DNA from: Eshraghiella sp051880035
GTDB taxonomy: Bacteria; Bacillota; Clostridia; Lachnospirales; Lachnospiraceae
Reading direction: 5' to 3'
NCBI GenBank assembly: GCA_051880035.1
Contig: JBJENE010000018.1
Coordinates: forward strand, 1 to 64,000
DNA length: 64,000 nucleotides
The first letter of the stretch is position 1. Every line of letters begins with the position of its first letter. The translations under genes and the position numbers were made by a program. Under the pieces are notes generated by a model. That model ran no database searches, had not been told where the DNA came from, and saw only the letters and a list, made by a program, of their open reading frames with translations. Shown piece by piece: positions 17,080-26,991 of the stretch.

Positions 17080-20000
17080 TTATTCTACAGTCTCAACCTG
17101 TTCGGTCTCATCTGCTTTAATTTCGTCTGAAGCAGGCTCCTGTACTGCAGCTGTATCAGCTGTTTCCGGGTCTTCTTCAAAGAGAATTTCTTCATCCATC
17201 TCAACATCACTGTCAAGCATAACTGAACGGTATCTCTTCATACCTGTACCGGCAGGAATAAGCTTACCGATTAATACATTTTCCTTAAGACCGATAAGTG
17301 GGTCAACCTTACCGTTAATTGCAGCTTCGGTTAATACCTTTGTAGTCTCCTGGAATGATGCAGCAGAAAGGAATGAGTTGGTTGCCAGGGCAGCCTTGGT
17401 AATACCAAGCATAATCTGTGTTCCCTCAGCAAGCTCACGGCCTTCACTTGCAAGCTTCTCATTTGTTTCAAGGAAATCAAGGAAATCAACGGTAATTCCC
17501 GGAAGGAATTCTGAATCTCCCGGATTGTCAATTCTGATTTTCTTTAACATCTGTCTTACAATTACTTCAATATGCTTATCATTGATTTCTACACCCTGAA
17601 GTCTGTATACACGCTGAACTTCACGGAGCAGATAATCCTGCGCAGCTCTTACGCCTTTAATCTTAAGAATGTCATGAGGATTAATGCTACCTTCTGTAAG
17701 CTCATCACCGGCTTCAAGTTTGGCACCATCAATAATCTTTATTCTTGATCCATATGGAATGAGATAATTCTTAACATTGCCATCATCATCGGTAATAACA
17801 ACTTCACGCTTCTTCTTCGTGTCAATTATTTTGGCAACTCCGCCAAACTCTGCAATAATTGCGAGTCCCTTAGGCTTTCTTGCTTCAAAAAGTTCTTCTA
17901 CACGAGGAAGACCCTGAGTGATATCATCACCGGCAACACCACCGGCATGGAAGGTTCTCATTGTAAGCTGTGTACCAGGTTCACCGATTGACTGTGCGGC
18001 AATTATACCTACAGCCTCGCCTACCTGTACCTGCTGTCCTGTTGCCATGTTGGCACCATAACATTTAGCACATACGCCAAGATGGCATCTGCATGTAAGG
18101 ACAGTTCTTATCTTAACCTTCTGAAGTCCGAGTTTCTTAATAATCTCTGCACGCTTTGGTGTAATCATATGATTTTTCTTGATAAGAATCTCACCTGTTG
18201 CAGGGTCAACAATATTTTCTGCAAGATAACGGCCTGTAATTCTATCCTTAAGGCTTTCGATTTCTTCCTTTCCATCCATGAAAGCTTCAACTTCCATACC
18301 CGGAATTTCTCTGCCTTCAGAACAATCCATTTCACGGATAATAAGTTCCTGGGATACATCTACAAGACGTCTTGTAAGGTATCCTGAATCGGCTGTTCTA
18401 AGAGCGGTATCTGAAAGACCTTTTCTTGCACCATGGGCAGAAATGAAATACTCCAATACATCAAGTCCTTCACGGAAGTTAGACTTGATAGGAAGTTCAA
18501 TTGTACGGCCGGATGTATCTGCCATCAAACCACGCATACCTGCCAGCTGTTTAATCTGCTGGTTGGAACCACGGGCTCCGGAATCCGCCATCATGAAGAT
18601 ATTGTTGTATTTATCAAGGCCGGAAATCAAGGCATCTGTAAGCTCTTTATCTGTCTTAAACCATGTTTCAACAACTTCTTTATAACGCTCTTCTTCTGTA
18701 ATGAAGCCACGACGGAAGTTCTTTGTAATCTTTTCAACTGTTGCTTCAGCATCTGCAATCATCTGCTTCTTCTGGGCAGGAACTGTCATATCTGAAATTG
18801 AAACAGTCATGGCTGCACGGGTTGAATACTTATATCCCATTGCTTTTATTGCGTCCAGAACTTCAGCTGTCTTTGTTGCTCCATGAGTATTAATAACTTT
18901 TTCAAGGATCTGCTTTAAGCCTTTCTTACCTACATGGAAATCAACCTCATATTTAAGGGCTTTTTCAGGGTCTGTTCTGTCGACAAAACCAAGGTCCTGA
19001 GGAATGATTTCATTGAAAATAAGTCTTCCGAGAGTAGTCTTTACATTACCTGTAATCACTGTACCGTCATCCATGGTAACTGTTCTGCGTACAAAAATAT
19101 TCTGGTGCAGGGAAATCTGCTTATTTTCATAGGCAAGTAATGCCTGATTCATGCTTGAGAAGCTGTGTCCGAACAAATCTCTTGGTGTACATACCACATG
19201 ACGATTGTTGTCGGTAACATCCTCAAAATTAATATAATCATCAAATGAAAGCTTTTCAGCTTCGATTTCACTCTTAATGGTATCCATATCCGTATAAACC
19301 GTATCGGAAACAGGAACCACACCTTCCTCGCCCTGATGGTTTGCAAGTTTCTCCATTGTAAGATAATAGATACCAAGAACCATATCCTGTGAAGGAACAG
19401 CAACCGGACCACCGTCTGACGGTTTTAAAAGGTTGTTTGGTGAAAGCAGGAGGAACCTGCATTCTGCCTGTGCTTCAACTGATAAAGGAAGATGCACAGC
19501 CATCTGGTCACCGTCGAAATCGGCGTTAAATGCGGTACAAACAAGCGGATGAAGTTTAATTGCCTTACCTTCAACAAGAATAGGCTCAAACGCCTGAATA
19601 CCGAGTCTGTGGAGTGTCGGAGCACGGTTAAGCATTACCGGATGCTCTTTAATTACATCTTCAAGCACATCCCATACAGGTGTCTCAAGACGCTCCACCA
19701 TTTTCTTGGCACTCTTAATATTATGTGCTGTACCGTTAGCAGCAAGTTCTTTCATAACAAAAGGCTTAAATAATTCGATAGCCATTTCTTTTGGAAGACC
19801 ACACTGATAAATCTTTAATTCAGGGCCTACAACGATAACCGAACGTCCTGAATAGTCAACACGCTTTCCGAGAAGATTCTGACGGAAACGACCCTGCTTA
19901 CCTTTCAACATATCAGAAAGTGACTTAAGGGCACGGTTACCCGGTCCTGTTACAGGACGGCCTCTTCTTCCGTTATCTATCAAAGCATCAACGGCTTCCT

Positions 20001-20889
20001 GAAGCATTCTCTTCTCATTACGAACAATGATTTCAGGTGCTCCAAGCTCCATAAGTCTTGCAAGTCTGTTATTTCTGTTAATGATTCTTCTGTACAAATC
20101 GTTAAGGTCTGATGTGGCAAAACGTCCACCATCCAACTGAACCATTGGTCTTAAATCAGGCGGAATTACAGGAACTACATCAAGAATCATCCATTCCGGT
20201 TTATTTCCTGATTCCCTGAAAGCTTCAACCACTTCAAGTCTCTTAATGATTCTTGCTTTCTTCTGTCCTGAAGCCTCTGCAAGCTCAGCCTTTAATTCCT
20301 CTGAATCTTTATCAAGGTCTATTCTGTGAAGAAGCTCTTTAATGGCTTCAGCACCCATTCCGGCTCTGAATCCGCTTCCCCACTTCTCTACTGCATCAGA
20401 ATATTCCTTTTCGGTAAGCACCTGTTTTTCGGAAAGTCCGGTATCTCCGGCATCCAGAACAATATAAGATGCAAAATAAAGTACCTTTTCAAGAACTCTC
20501 GGTGAAATATCGAGAATAAGTCCCATACGGCTCGGAATTCCCTTAAAATACCATATATGGGATACAGGAGCAGCAAGCTTGATATGTCCCATTCTTTCTC
20601 TACGAACACTTGCTTTGGTTACTTCAACACCGCATCGGTCGCAGACAACACCTTTATATCTTACCTTTTTGTATTTTCCACAATGACATTCCCAGTCCTT
20701 GCTAGGTCCGAAAATCTTCTCACAGAACAATCCGTCCCTCTCAGGCTTTAATGTTCTGTAATTGATTGTCTCCGGCTTTAATACCTCACCGTGGGACCAT
20801 TCCAGAATTTTCTCAGGAGATGCAAGACCAATCTTAATAGAATCAAATGTCATCGGCTGATATGTTTCGTTATTATTCATCTCAGGCAT
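17080..20889 (-). CDS. rpoC: DNA-directed RNA polymerase beta' subunit
   Basis: Largest catalytic subunit of RNA polymerase, 1269 residues, a typical Firmicutes length. Visible are the N-terminal zinc ribbon (CHCGKYKKVRYKGVVCDRCG, near 70), the Mg-binding NADFDGDQM (near 450), the bridge/trigger region GEAVGIIAAQSIGEPGTQLTMRTFHAGG and the second zinc site CRCHLGVCAKCYG. The acidic tail ends ETEQVETVE. It is co-transcribed with rpoB (18-base spacer) and followed by a strong terminator. Confidence 0.99.
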   Translation of the reverse strand: MPEMNNNETYQPMTFDSIKIGLASPEKILEWSHGEVLKPETINYRTLKPERDGLFCEKIFGPSKDWECHCGKYKKVRYKGVVCDRCGVEVTKASVRRERMGHIKLAAPVSHIWYFKGIPSRMGLILDISPRVLEKVLYFASYIVLDAGDTGLSEKQVLTEKEYSDAVEKWGSGFRAGMGAEAIKELLHRIDLDKDSEELKAELAEASGQKKARIIKRLEVVEAFRESGNKPEWMILDVVPVIPPDLRPMVQLDGGRFATSDLNDLYRRIINRNNRLARLMELGAPEIIVRNEKRMLQEAVDALIDNGRRGRPVTGPGNRALKSLSDMLKGKQGRFRQNLLGKRVDYSGRSVIVVGPELKIYQCGLPKEMAIELFKPFVMKELAANGTAHNIKSAKKMVERLETPVWDVLEDVIKEHPVMLNRAPTLHRLGIQAFEPILVEGKAIKLHPLVCTAFNADFDGDQMAVHLPLSVEAQAECRFLLLSPNNLLKPSDGGPVAVPSQDMVLGIYYLTMEKLANHQGEEGVVPVSDTVYTDMDTIKSEIEAEKLSFDDYINFEDVTDNNRHVVCTPRDLFGHSFSSMNQALLAYENKQISLHQNIFVRRTVTMDDGTVITGNVKTTLGRLIFNEIIPQDLGFVDRTDPEKALKYEVDFHVGKKGLKQILEKVINTHGATKTAEVLDAIKAMGYKYSTRAAMTVSISDMTVPAQKKQMIADAEATVEKITKNFRRGFITEEERYKEVVETWFKTDKELTDALISGLDKYNNIFMMADSGARGSNQQIKQLAGMRGLMADTSGRTIELPIKSNFREGLDVLEYFISAHGARKGLSDTALRTADSGYLTRRLVDVSQELIIREMDCSEGREIPGMEVEAFMDGKEEIESLKDRITGRYLAENIVDPATGEILIKKNHMITPKRAEIIKKLGLQKVKIRTVLTCRCHLGVCAKCYGANMATGQQVQVGEAVGIIAAQSIGEPGTQLTMRTFHAGGVAGDDITQGLPRVEELFEARKPKGLAIIAEFGGVAKIIDTKKKREVVITDDDGNVKNYLIPYGSRIKIIDGAKLEAGDELTEGSINPHDILKIKGVRAAQDYLLREVQRVYRLQGVEINDKHIEVIVRQMLKKIRIDNPGDSEFLPGITVDFLDFLETNEKLASEGRELAEGTQIMLGITKAALATNSFLSAASFQETTKVLTEAAINGKVDPLIGLKENVLIGKLIPAGTGMKRYRSVMLDSDVEMDEEILFEEDPETADTAAVQEPASDEIKADETEQVETVE

Positions 20890-20907
20890 TTTATGCGCTC
20901 CCTTCTT

Positions 20908-23900
20908 TTATTCTTCGTCATAGGATGCTTCAAATTCGTCTTCCAGATCATCATCAGAAAAATCTTCTTCAACAGACTGGAACTCTCCATCAACAATTTC
21001 CTGCTGTTGGAAACCGAATTCTCCGAACGGTTCTTCATAACCATAAGCTGCTCTGTCGTCTTCAAAATCAGCCGGTGAAGCGTCACCGTTGGCGTATCCG
21101 ATGTTTTCTTTGATGTCAACCTCTTCTCCGTTTTCATCAAGAACAGTTACATCAAGAGCAAGTGACCTAAGTTCCTCAAGAAGAACCTTGAAGGATTCAG
21201 GTATGCCCGGCTCAGGTATATTATCACCTTTTATGATTGCTTCATAAGTCTTAACACGACCTACGACATCATCGGACTTAACCGTAAGGATTTCCTGTAA
21301 TGTATAGGATGCACCGTATGCTTCGAGTGCCCAAACTTCCATTTCACCGAAACGCTGACCACCGAACTGGGCTTTACCACCTAACGGCTGCTGGGTTACT
21401 AAGGAGTACGGACCGGTTGAACGGGCATGAATCTTATCGTCAACAAGATGATGGAGTTTCAGGTAATGCATATGTCCTATGGTTACAGGACTGTCAAAAT
21501 ACTCACCTGTTCTTCCGTCTCTTAATCTTACTTTACCGTCTCTTGAAATAGGAACGCCCTTCCATTCAGCTCTATGGTCAAGATGTTCTCCGAGGTATTC
21601 CATTACACCTTCGTTAATCTTTCCATCCCATTTTGCCTTAAAGTCATCCCATTCCATATTTACATAATCATTGGCCAGGTCAAGGGTATCCATGATTGCA
21701 GACTCATCTGCACCATCAAATACAGGAGTTGATATCTTAAATCCAAGTGCTCTTGCAGCAAGGCTTAAATGTATCTCCAATACCTGTCCGATATTCATTC
21801 GTGAAGGTACGCCCAAAGGATTCAATACGATATCCAGAGGACGGCCGTTTGGAAGGAATGGCATATCTTCAACAGGGAGAATTCTTGAAACGACACCCTT
21901 GTTACCATGTCGTCCGGCCATCTTATCTCCCACGGAAATCTTTCTCTTCTGTGCAATATAAATGCGGACTGACTGGTTAACTCCAGGAGATAATTCGTCT
22001 CCGTTCTCTCTTGTAAATACTTTGGCATCAACAACGATTCCATATTCACCATGAGGAACTTTAAGGGAAGTATCTCTTACTTCTCTTGCTTTCTCACCGA
22101 AAATAGCCCTTAAAAGTCTCTCTTCAGCCGTAAGCTCAGTCTCTCCCTTAGGAGTTACCTTACCTACAAGTATATCACCGGCTCTGACCTCAGCACCGAT
22201 TCTTATGATTCCTCTTTCATCAAGGTTCTTAAGTGCATCATCACCAACACCCGGAACATCCCTTGTAATTTCTTCAGGTCCGAGTTTGGTATCTCTTGCT
22301 TCTGCTTCATATTCTTCAATATGAACTGATGTATATACATCATCACGGACAAGTCTTTCACTAAGAAGAACAGCATCCTCGTAGTTATAGCCTTCCCATG
22401 TCATGAAACCGATTAACGGGTTCTTACCGAGAGCAATCTCACCATTGCTGGTAGATGGTCCGTCAGCAATAACCTCGCCCTTTTCAACCACATCACCCTT
22501 AACAACAATAGGTTTCTGGTTGTAACAGTTACTCTGGTTACTTCTTGCATATTTGGTAAGCTTGTATACATCTCTGTTACCGTCGGTTGTCTTAATAACA
22601 ACCTCTGTAGATGTGGATCTTTCAACAGTTCCGGCATTCTTAGCAACAACGCATGCACCTGAGTCAACAGCTGCCTTATATTCCATACCTGTTCCTACAA
22701 CTGCAGAATCGGTTGTAAGAAGAGGCACTGCCTGACGCTGCATGTTGGATCCCATGAGAGCACGGTTAGCATCGTCGTTCTCAAGGAAAGGAATCATTGA
22801 GGTAGCAACTGAGAATACCATCTTAGGAGATACGTCCATAAGGTCGATTTTGCTTCTCTCAAATTCGGAAGTCTCTTCACGGTATCTTCCTGATACACTG
22901 TTCCTTACAAAATGTCCTTCTTCATCCAGTTCTGCGTTAGCCTGTGCAACATAGTAATTATCTTCTTCATCAGCAGTAAGATATTTTACTTCATCGGTTA
23001 CCCTAGGGTTCTTAGGGTCGGTTTTATCAACCACACGATAAGGAGCTTCTACAAATCCGTACTCATTAATTCTTGCATATGTGGCAAGAGAGTTAATAAG
23101 ACCGATATTCGGACCTTCAGGGGTCTCAATAGGACACATTCTTCCGTAATGTGTATAGTGAACATCTCGAACCTCGAATGATGCACGGTCTCTTGAAAGA
23201 CCACCCGGTCCCAATGCGGAAAGACGCCTCTTATGTGTAATTTCTGATAATGGATTGTTCTGATCCATGAACTGTGACAGCTGGGAGCTTCCGAAGAACT
23301 CTTTAACGGCTGCCGTAACAGGTTTAATATTAATTAATGTCTGTGGTGAAGCACCTTCAAGATCCTGAGTTGTCATTCTTTCCCTTACAACTCTTTCCAT
23401 TCTTGAAAGACCGATTCTGTACTGGTTCTGTAACAGTTCACCAACCGCTCTGATTCGTCTGTTACCAAGGTGGTCAATATCATCCTTGGTTCCCACGCCA
23501 TACTCAAGATGAATATTGTAGTTAATTGACGCAATAATATCATCAACAGTGATATGCTTAGGAATCAAATCACTTACATTTCTCTTCAGAGCATCTTTTA
23601 TATCATCAATATTGTCATTTTCAGACAAAATAGTCTTAAGTACAGGATAATATACATTCTCTGTAATTCCCAGTTCTCTTGCTTCCTCGGCAGTAATATC
23701 CACATGGGATGTCACATCAACCATAAGGTTGGAGAGAACCTTAACTTCCCGCTCTTCGCAAAGAAGCATTACATAAGGAACGGCTGCATTCTGTATTGCA
23801 ATGGCGGTATCTGCTGACACAATATCTCCTGCGCTTGCAAGAACCTCACCTGTTAATGTATCCACAACATCTTCAGCGAGCTTATGTCCTGTAATTCTGT

Positions 23901-24780
23901 TCTTGAAATGAAGTTTTTTGTTAAATTTGTAACGACCTACTTTCGCAAGATCGTACCTTCTTGGGTCAAAAAACATAGCATTAACAAGGCTCTCTGCACT
24001 GTCAACAGAAAGAGGCTCACCCGGACGAATCTTCTTATATAATTCAAGAAGTCCATCTTCGTAGCTTCCGTTAGGATTCTTCTCCGTAACAGCCGGATCC
24101 TTGGCAATACTTGCCAAAATCTTAGGCTCCTCGCCGAACAGTTTGATAATCTCTGCATTGGTACCAAAACCAAGTGCTCTGATTAAAACGGTTACAGGAA
24201 CCTTTCTTGTTCTATCTACACGCACAGAAAAAACATCATTAGAGTCTGTCTCATACTCCAACCATGCTCCTCTGTTTGGGATTACCGTACATGAATATAA
24301 CTTTTTACCGATTTTGTCATGACCGATTTCGTAATAAATTCCCGGAGAACGAACCAACTGGCTTACGATTACTCGCTCTGCACCGTTGATAACGAATGTT
24401 CCGGTCTCTGTCATCAAAGGAAGGTCACCCATGAAAATGTCATGCTCTTTAATCTCGTCCGTCTCTTTGTTGTAAAGTCGTACTTTAACCTTCAAAGGAG
24501 CCGCATACGTAGCATCTCTTTCCTTGCACTCCTCGATGGAATACTTTCTGTCCTCTTCACACAGAACAAAATCAACAAATTCCAGGCTTAAGTGTCCGCT
24601 GTAGTCTGTAATCGGTGATATATCCTCGAATACTTCCTTGAGTCCTGTATCCAAAAACCACTGATATGAATTCTTCTGAACTTCAATCAGATTAGGCATT
24701 TCAAGAACTTCTTTCTGTCTTGAGTAACTCATTCGGACATTCTTGCCATATTTCTTAGGACGTAATCTGTTTTTCTCCAT
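20908..24780 (-). CDS. rpoB: DNA-directed RNA polymerase beta subunit
   Basis: Catalytic RNA polymerase subunit, 1290 residues. The rifampicin-region core FFGSSQLSQFMDQNNPLSEITHKRRLSALGPGG is intact with the wild-type residues D, H and S. RMCPIETPEGPNIGLI and GRHGNKGVVSR follow as expected. The C-terminus ends in a strongly acidic tail (SDDDLEDEFEASYDEE), as is usual in Clostridia. It has its own promoter at 24867-24895, downstream of the rplJL terminator. Confidence 0.99.
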   Translation of the reverse strand: MEKNRLRPKKYGKNVRMSYSRQKEVLEMPNLIEVQKNSYQWFLDTGLKEVFEDISPITDYSGHLSLEFVDFVLCEEDRKYSIEECKERDATYAAPLKVKVRLYNKETDEIKEHDIFMGDLPLMTETGTFVINGAERVIVSQLVRSPGIYYEIGHDKIGKKLYSCTVIPNRGAWLEYETDSNDVFSVRVDRTRKVPVTVLIRALGFGTNAEIIKLFGEEPKILASIAKDPAVTEKNPNGSYEDGLLELYKKIRPGEPLSVDSAESLVNAMFFDPRRYDLAKVGRYKFNKKLHFKNRITGHKLAEDVVDTLTGEVLASAGDIVSADTAIAIQNAAVPYVMLLCEEREVKVLSNLMVDVTSHVDITAEEARELGITENVYYPVLKTILSENDNIDDIKDALKRNVSDLIPKHITVDDIIASINYNIHLEYGVGTKDDIDHLGNRRIRAVGELLQNQYRIGLSRMERVVRERMTTQDLEGASPQTLINIKPVTAAVKEFFGSSQLSQFMDQNNPLSEITHKRRLSALGPGGLSRDRASFEVRDVHYTHYGRMCPIETPEGPNIGLINSLATYARINEYGFVEAPYRVVDKTDPKNPRVTDEVKYLTADEEDNYYVAQANAELDEEGHFVRNSVSGRYREETSEFERSKIDLMDVSPKMVFSVATSMIPFLENDDANRALMGSNMQRQAVPLLTTDSAVVGTGMEYKAAVDSGACVVAKNAGTVERSTSTEVVIKTTDGNRDVYKLTKYARSNQSNCYNQKPIVVKGDVVEKGEVIADGPSTSNGEIALGKNPLIGFMTWEGYNYEDAVLLSERLVRDDVYTSVHIEEYEAEARDTKLGPEEITRDVPGVGDDALKNLDERGIIRIGAEVRAGDILVGKVTPKGETELTAEERLLRAIFGEKAREVRDTSLKVPHGEYGIVVDAKVFTRENGDELSPGVNQSVRIYIAQKRKISVGDKMAGRHGNKGVVSRILPVEDMPFLPNGRPLDIVLNPLGVPSRMNIGQVLEIHLSLAARALGFKISTPVFDGADESAIMDTLDLANDYVNMEWDDFKAKWDGKINEGVMEYLGEHLDHRAEWKGVPISRDGKVRLRDGRTGEYFDSPVTIGHMHYLKLHHLVDDKIHARSTGPYSLVTQQPLGGKAQFGGQRFGEMEVWALEAYGASYTLQEILTVKSDDVVGRVKTYEAIIKGDNIPEPGIPESFKVLLEELRSLALDVTVLDENGEEVDIKENIGYANGDASPADFEDDRAAYGYEEPFGEFGFQQQEIVDGEFQSVEEDFSDDDLEDEFEASYDEE

Positions 24781-24866
24781 TGACGTTTCACCCCTAGCGC
24801 TTTCTATATATTCTAATCATCATTTTACAGGCAATGAGCCTGTTCTTCCATAATGATGCATCGTCC

Positions 24867-24895
24867 ATATTAACACAAATAATTTTTGAAGTCAA
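24867..24895 (-). promoter_or_regulatory. sigma-A promoter of rpoBC
   Basis: Minus strand TTGACT (24895-24890), 17 bases, TAATAT (24872-24867), about 85 bases before the rpoB start. With the upstream rplJL terminator it separates RNA polymerase synthesis from ribosomal-protein transcription. The rest of the 24781-25050 spacer shows nothing further. Confidence 0.8.
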
Positions 24896-24943
24896 CAATT
24901 TTATTATGTTTTTTAATATTTTTCTGATATACAGATATAATAT

Positions 24944-24980
24944 AAAAGAAAAGCTCCGGAGATACATGTACCTCCGAAGC
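24944..24980 (-). terminator. terminator or attenuator between rplL and rpoB
   Basis: Stem GCTTCGGAG/CTCCGGAGC (one wobble) with a roughly 10-base loop, followed on the minus strand by TTTTCTTTT. It lies 70 bases past the rplL stop. In many bacteria a leaky terminator here tunes the ratio of L7/L12 to RNA polymerase, so partial read-through is likely. Confidence 0.8.
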
Positions 24981-25050
24981 ATATCCTTTGTATCTTATGT
25001 CATTCCGTATTCCGGATGGCAAAAATTTTTACGAAATTTCTATTGGCGAA

Positions 25051-25416
25051 TTACTTTAATTCAACCTTAGCGCCTTCAGCTTCAAGTTTCTTCTGGATAT
25101 CTTCAGCTTCTTCCTTAGATGCGCCTTCCTTAATTGTCTTAGGAGCTCCGTCTACGAGATCCTTAGCTTCTTTAAGACCAAGACCTGTGATTTCACGAAC
25201 AACCTTGATAACCTTAACCTTAGCTTCTCCTGCTGATGCTAATACTACATCAAATTCTGTCTTCTCTTCTGCTGCCGGACCTGCTGCTCCTGCTGCTGCA
25301 ACTACAACGCCTGCTGCTGCAGATACGCCGAACTCTTCTTCACATGCTTTAACAAGATCATTTAATTCTAATACTGATAAACCTTTGATTACTTCAATAA
25401 TTTCCTGAGTTGTCAT
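25051..25416 (-). CDS. rplL: 50S ribosomal protein L7/L12
   Basis: Stalk protein that recruits translation GTPases, 121 residues. The N-terminal dimerisation helices (TTQEIIEVIKGLSVLELNDLV), the alanine/glycine-rich hinge and the C-terminal domain (LASAGEAKVKVIKVVREITGLGLKEAKDLVDGAPK) are all present. It lies 51 bases after rplJ in the usual L10-L12 operon. Confidence 0.98.
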   Translation of the reverse strand: MTTQEIIEVIKGLSVLELNDLVKACEEEFGVSAAAGVVVAAAGAAGPAAEEKTEFDVVLASAGEAKVKVIKVVREITGLGLKEAKDLVDGAPKTIKEGASKEEAEDIQKKLEAEGAKVELK

Positions 25417-25467
25417 TTTAATTTTCCTCCATTAATTATAATAAATAGTTAAAATAGTTTCTAAAGC

Positions 25468-25956
25468 TTAAGCTTCTTTCTGCTCTGCAATCTGCTTAAT
25501 AACACGAGCAAAATTGGTAATAGGAGACTGGATGCTTCCAAGGAATTTGGAAATAAGTTCGTCTCTTGATGGGATTGTAGCAATAACATTGATAGACTTG
25601 CTATCATAATATGTGCCTTCAATCACACCTGATTTTAATTCAAGAGCCGGTGCTGTCTTAGCAAAATCATAAAGGATTTTAGCCGGAACTGTTGCATCTT
25701 CTTTTGAAATAGCTATTGCTGTAGGACCTTCCAGATCTGCCACAAGGGCTTCAAATTCTGTTCCTGCAACCGCACGCTTAATCATTGTATTCTTGTAAAC
25801 TTTATATACGACACCTGATTCTCTCATTTTCTTACGAAGTACAGTATCCTGTTCTACTGTAAGTCCACGATAGTCGGCAAGCACTGCTGCCTTGGCACCG
25901 TTAAGAGCTTCAATGATTTCATCAACGACAGGCTTCTTAATTTCAACCTTTGCCAT
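25468..25956 (-). CDS. rplJ: 50S ribosomal protein L10
   Basis: Base of the L7/L12 stalk, 162 residues. The start is placed at the ATG at 25956 (MAKVEIKKPVVDEI), preceded by AAGGAGGA. The longer open frame upstream runs into the leader RNA and is not coding. LADYRGLTVEQ and YKVYKNTMIKRA are family motifs. Expression is probably fed back through the L10 leader at 26036-26166. Confidence 0.97.
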   Translation of the reverse strand: MAKVEIKKPVVDEIIEALNGAKAAVLADYRGLTVEQDTVLRKKMRESGVVYKVYKNTMIKRAVAGTEFEALVADLEGPTAIAISKEDATVPAKILYDFAKTAPALELKSGVIEGTYYDSKSINVIATIPSRDELISKFLGSIQSPITNFARVIKQIAEQKEA

Positions 25957-26035
25957 GAGTAGTTCCTCCTTATAGAATATTTCGTAATTATGCCATGATT
26001 TCTCATGAAAGGTATGCGGCTTTTGCCTTGTACCT

Positions 26036-26068
26036 AAAAAATGCCTCCCGCAGACGCGAAGAGGCATT
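26036..26068 (-). terminator. attenuator hairpin inside the L10 leader
   Basis: An 8-bp stem (26068-26061 with 26047-26040), a 13-base loop and six U residues at 26041-26036, about 80 bases upstream of the rplJ start. It is a conditional terminator, because the genes it precedes are essential. Confidence 0.85.
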
Positions 26069-26166
26069 AAAAGTCAAATCGTACTTAAAAATCTCCTCGG
26101 CAGGCGGTATCCTTATGCCTTACGGCACCTGCTGTCTACGGCAACGGCTGTAATATACAGCCGACA
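26036..26166 (-). ncRNA. L10(L12) ribosomal protein leader with transcription attenuator
   Basis: The transcript from the 26173-26201 promoter contains the conserved L10-binding kink-turn region. It reads GUAGACAGCAGGUGCC, then GGAUACCGCCUGCCGAGG, preceded by the hairpin GGCUGUA/UACAGCC. It ends in a terminator hairpin (AATGCCTC/GAGGCATT) with a run of six U. This fits the known Firmicutes L10 leader. L10-L12 binding would favour termination upstream of rplJ. Confidence 0.88.
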
Positions 26167-26172
26167 GGTGAT

Positions 26173-26201
26173 ATAATATCATCCATGCATTATTTTGTCA
26201 A
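26173..26201 (-). promoter_or_regulatory. sigma-A promoter of rplJL
   Basis: Minus strand TTGACA (26201-26196), 17 bases, TATTAT (26178-26173), placed just past the rplA stop. It gives a leader of about 210 bases in front of rplJ. Confidence 0.85.
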
Positions 26202-26209
26202 ATATTTTA

Positions 26210-26905
26210 TTATGCTAAATATTTGGAAGTATCAACCTTTACTCCGGGACCCATTGTGGATGTAAGAGTAATGTTCTTAAGATACTGTCCCTTTACAGCT
26301 GCAGGTTTAGCCTTAACAATGGCATCCATAACAGCTTTGAAGTTCTCAGCAAGCTGCTCCTCTGAGAAAGAAACCTTTCCGACAGGAACATGTACGATAT
26401 TTGTCTTATCAAGTCTGTACTCAATCTTACCTGCTTTAATATCTTCAATAGCCTTTGTAACATCCATTGTAACTGTGCCGGCCTTTGGATTAGGCATTAA
26501 TCCTTTAGGTCCGAGTACTCGTCCGAGACGACCTACAACGCCCATCATATCAGGTGTAGCAACAACAACATCGAATTCAAACCATCCGTCATTCTGAATC
26601 TTAGGGATGAGTTCTTCTCCTCCTACGAAATCAGCTCCTGCTGCTTCAGCTTCTGTAGCCTTTGCACCTTTAGCGAATACAAGAACTCTTACTGTCTTAC
26701 CTGTTCCGTGAGGAAGTACTACTGCACCACGAATCTGCTGGTCAGCATGACGACCGTCACAACCTGTTCTGATATGAGCTTCAACTGTCTCATCAAATTT
26801 TGCTGTAGATGCCTTCTTAACCAATGCAACGGCATCCTCTGCTGTATAAAGTGCTGCGCGGTCAATTAATTTAGCCGCCTCAACATATTTCTTGCCTCTT
26901 TTCAT
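26210..26905 (-). CDS. rplA: 50S ribosomal protein L1
   Basis: L1-stalk protein that binds 23S rRNA and also its own mRNA as a repressor. It has 231 residues from the ATG at 26905, which is preceded by AGGAGG. The 15 extra residues upstream in frame come from the regulatory leader and are not coding. It begins MKRGKKYVEAAKL and has the family motif GLMPNPKAGTV near residue 138. The leader immediately upstream carries an L1-binding mimic (26921-26948). Confidence 0.97.
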   Translation of the reverse strand: MKRGKKYVEAAKLIDRAALYTAEDAVALVKKASTAKFDETVEAHIRTGCDGRHADQQIRGAVVLPHGTGKTVRVLVFAKGAKATEAEAAGADFVGGEELIPKIQNDGWFEFDVVVATPDMMGVVGRLGRVLGPKGLMPNPKAGTVTMDVTKAIEDIKAGKIEYRLDKTNIVHVPVGKVSFSEEQLAENFKAVMDAIVKAKPAAVKGQYLKNITLTSTMGPGVKVDTSKYLA

Positions 26906-26920
26906 TTTAAAAACCTCCTG

Positions 26921-26948
26921 GTGGTATTTGCGGGGTCTGCCCTCCCAC
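26921..26948 (-). promoter_or_regulatory. L1-binding site mimic in the rplA leader
   Basis: On the mRNA, GUGGGAGGG at the 5' side and CCCGCAAAUACCAC at the 3' side, a 28-nt element whose ends pair (GUGG/CCAC) around a GGG/CCC core. It resembles the L1 stalk of 23S rRNA (GUGGGAGG...AAAUACCAC), the established basis of L1 autoregulation. It ends one base before the AGGAGG of rplA, so bound L1 would block initiation. Confidence 0.82.
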
Positions 26949-26991
26949 AACTCTGTACGGTTATAAGAAACCGCTCTACATACTGTTAATC

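Noticed and set aside
25957..26067. N-terminal extension of L10 by 37 codons
   Set aside because: It reads through the attenuator hairpin of the leader; the RBS and family start are at 25956.
26906..26950. N-terminal extension of L1 by 15 codons
   Set aside because: It covers the L1-binding mimic and Shine-Dalgarno; the normal L1 start is at 26905.
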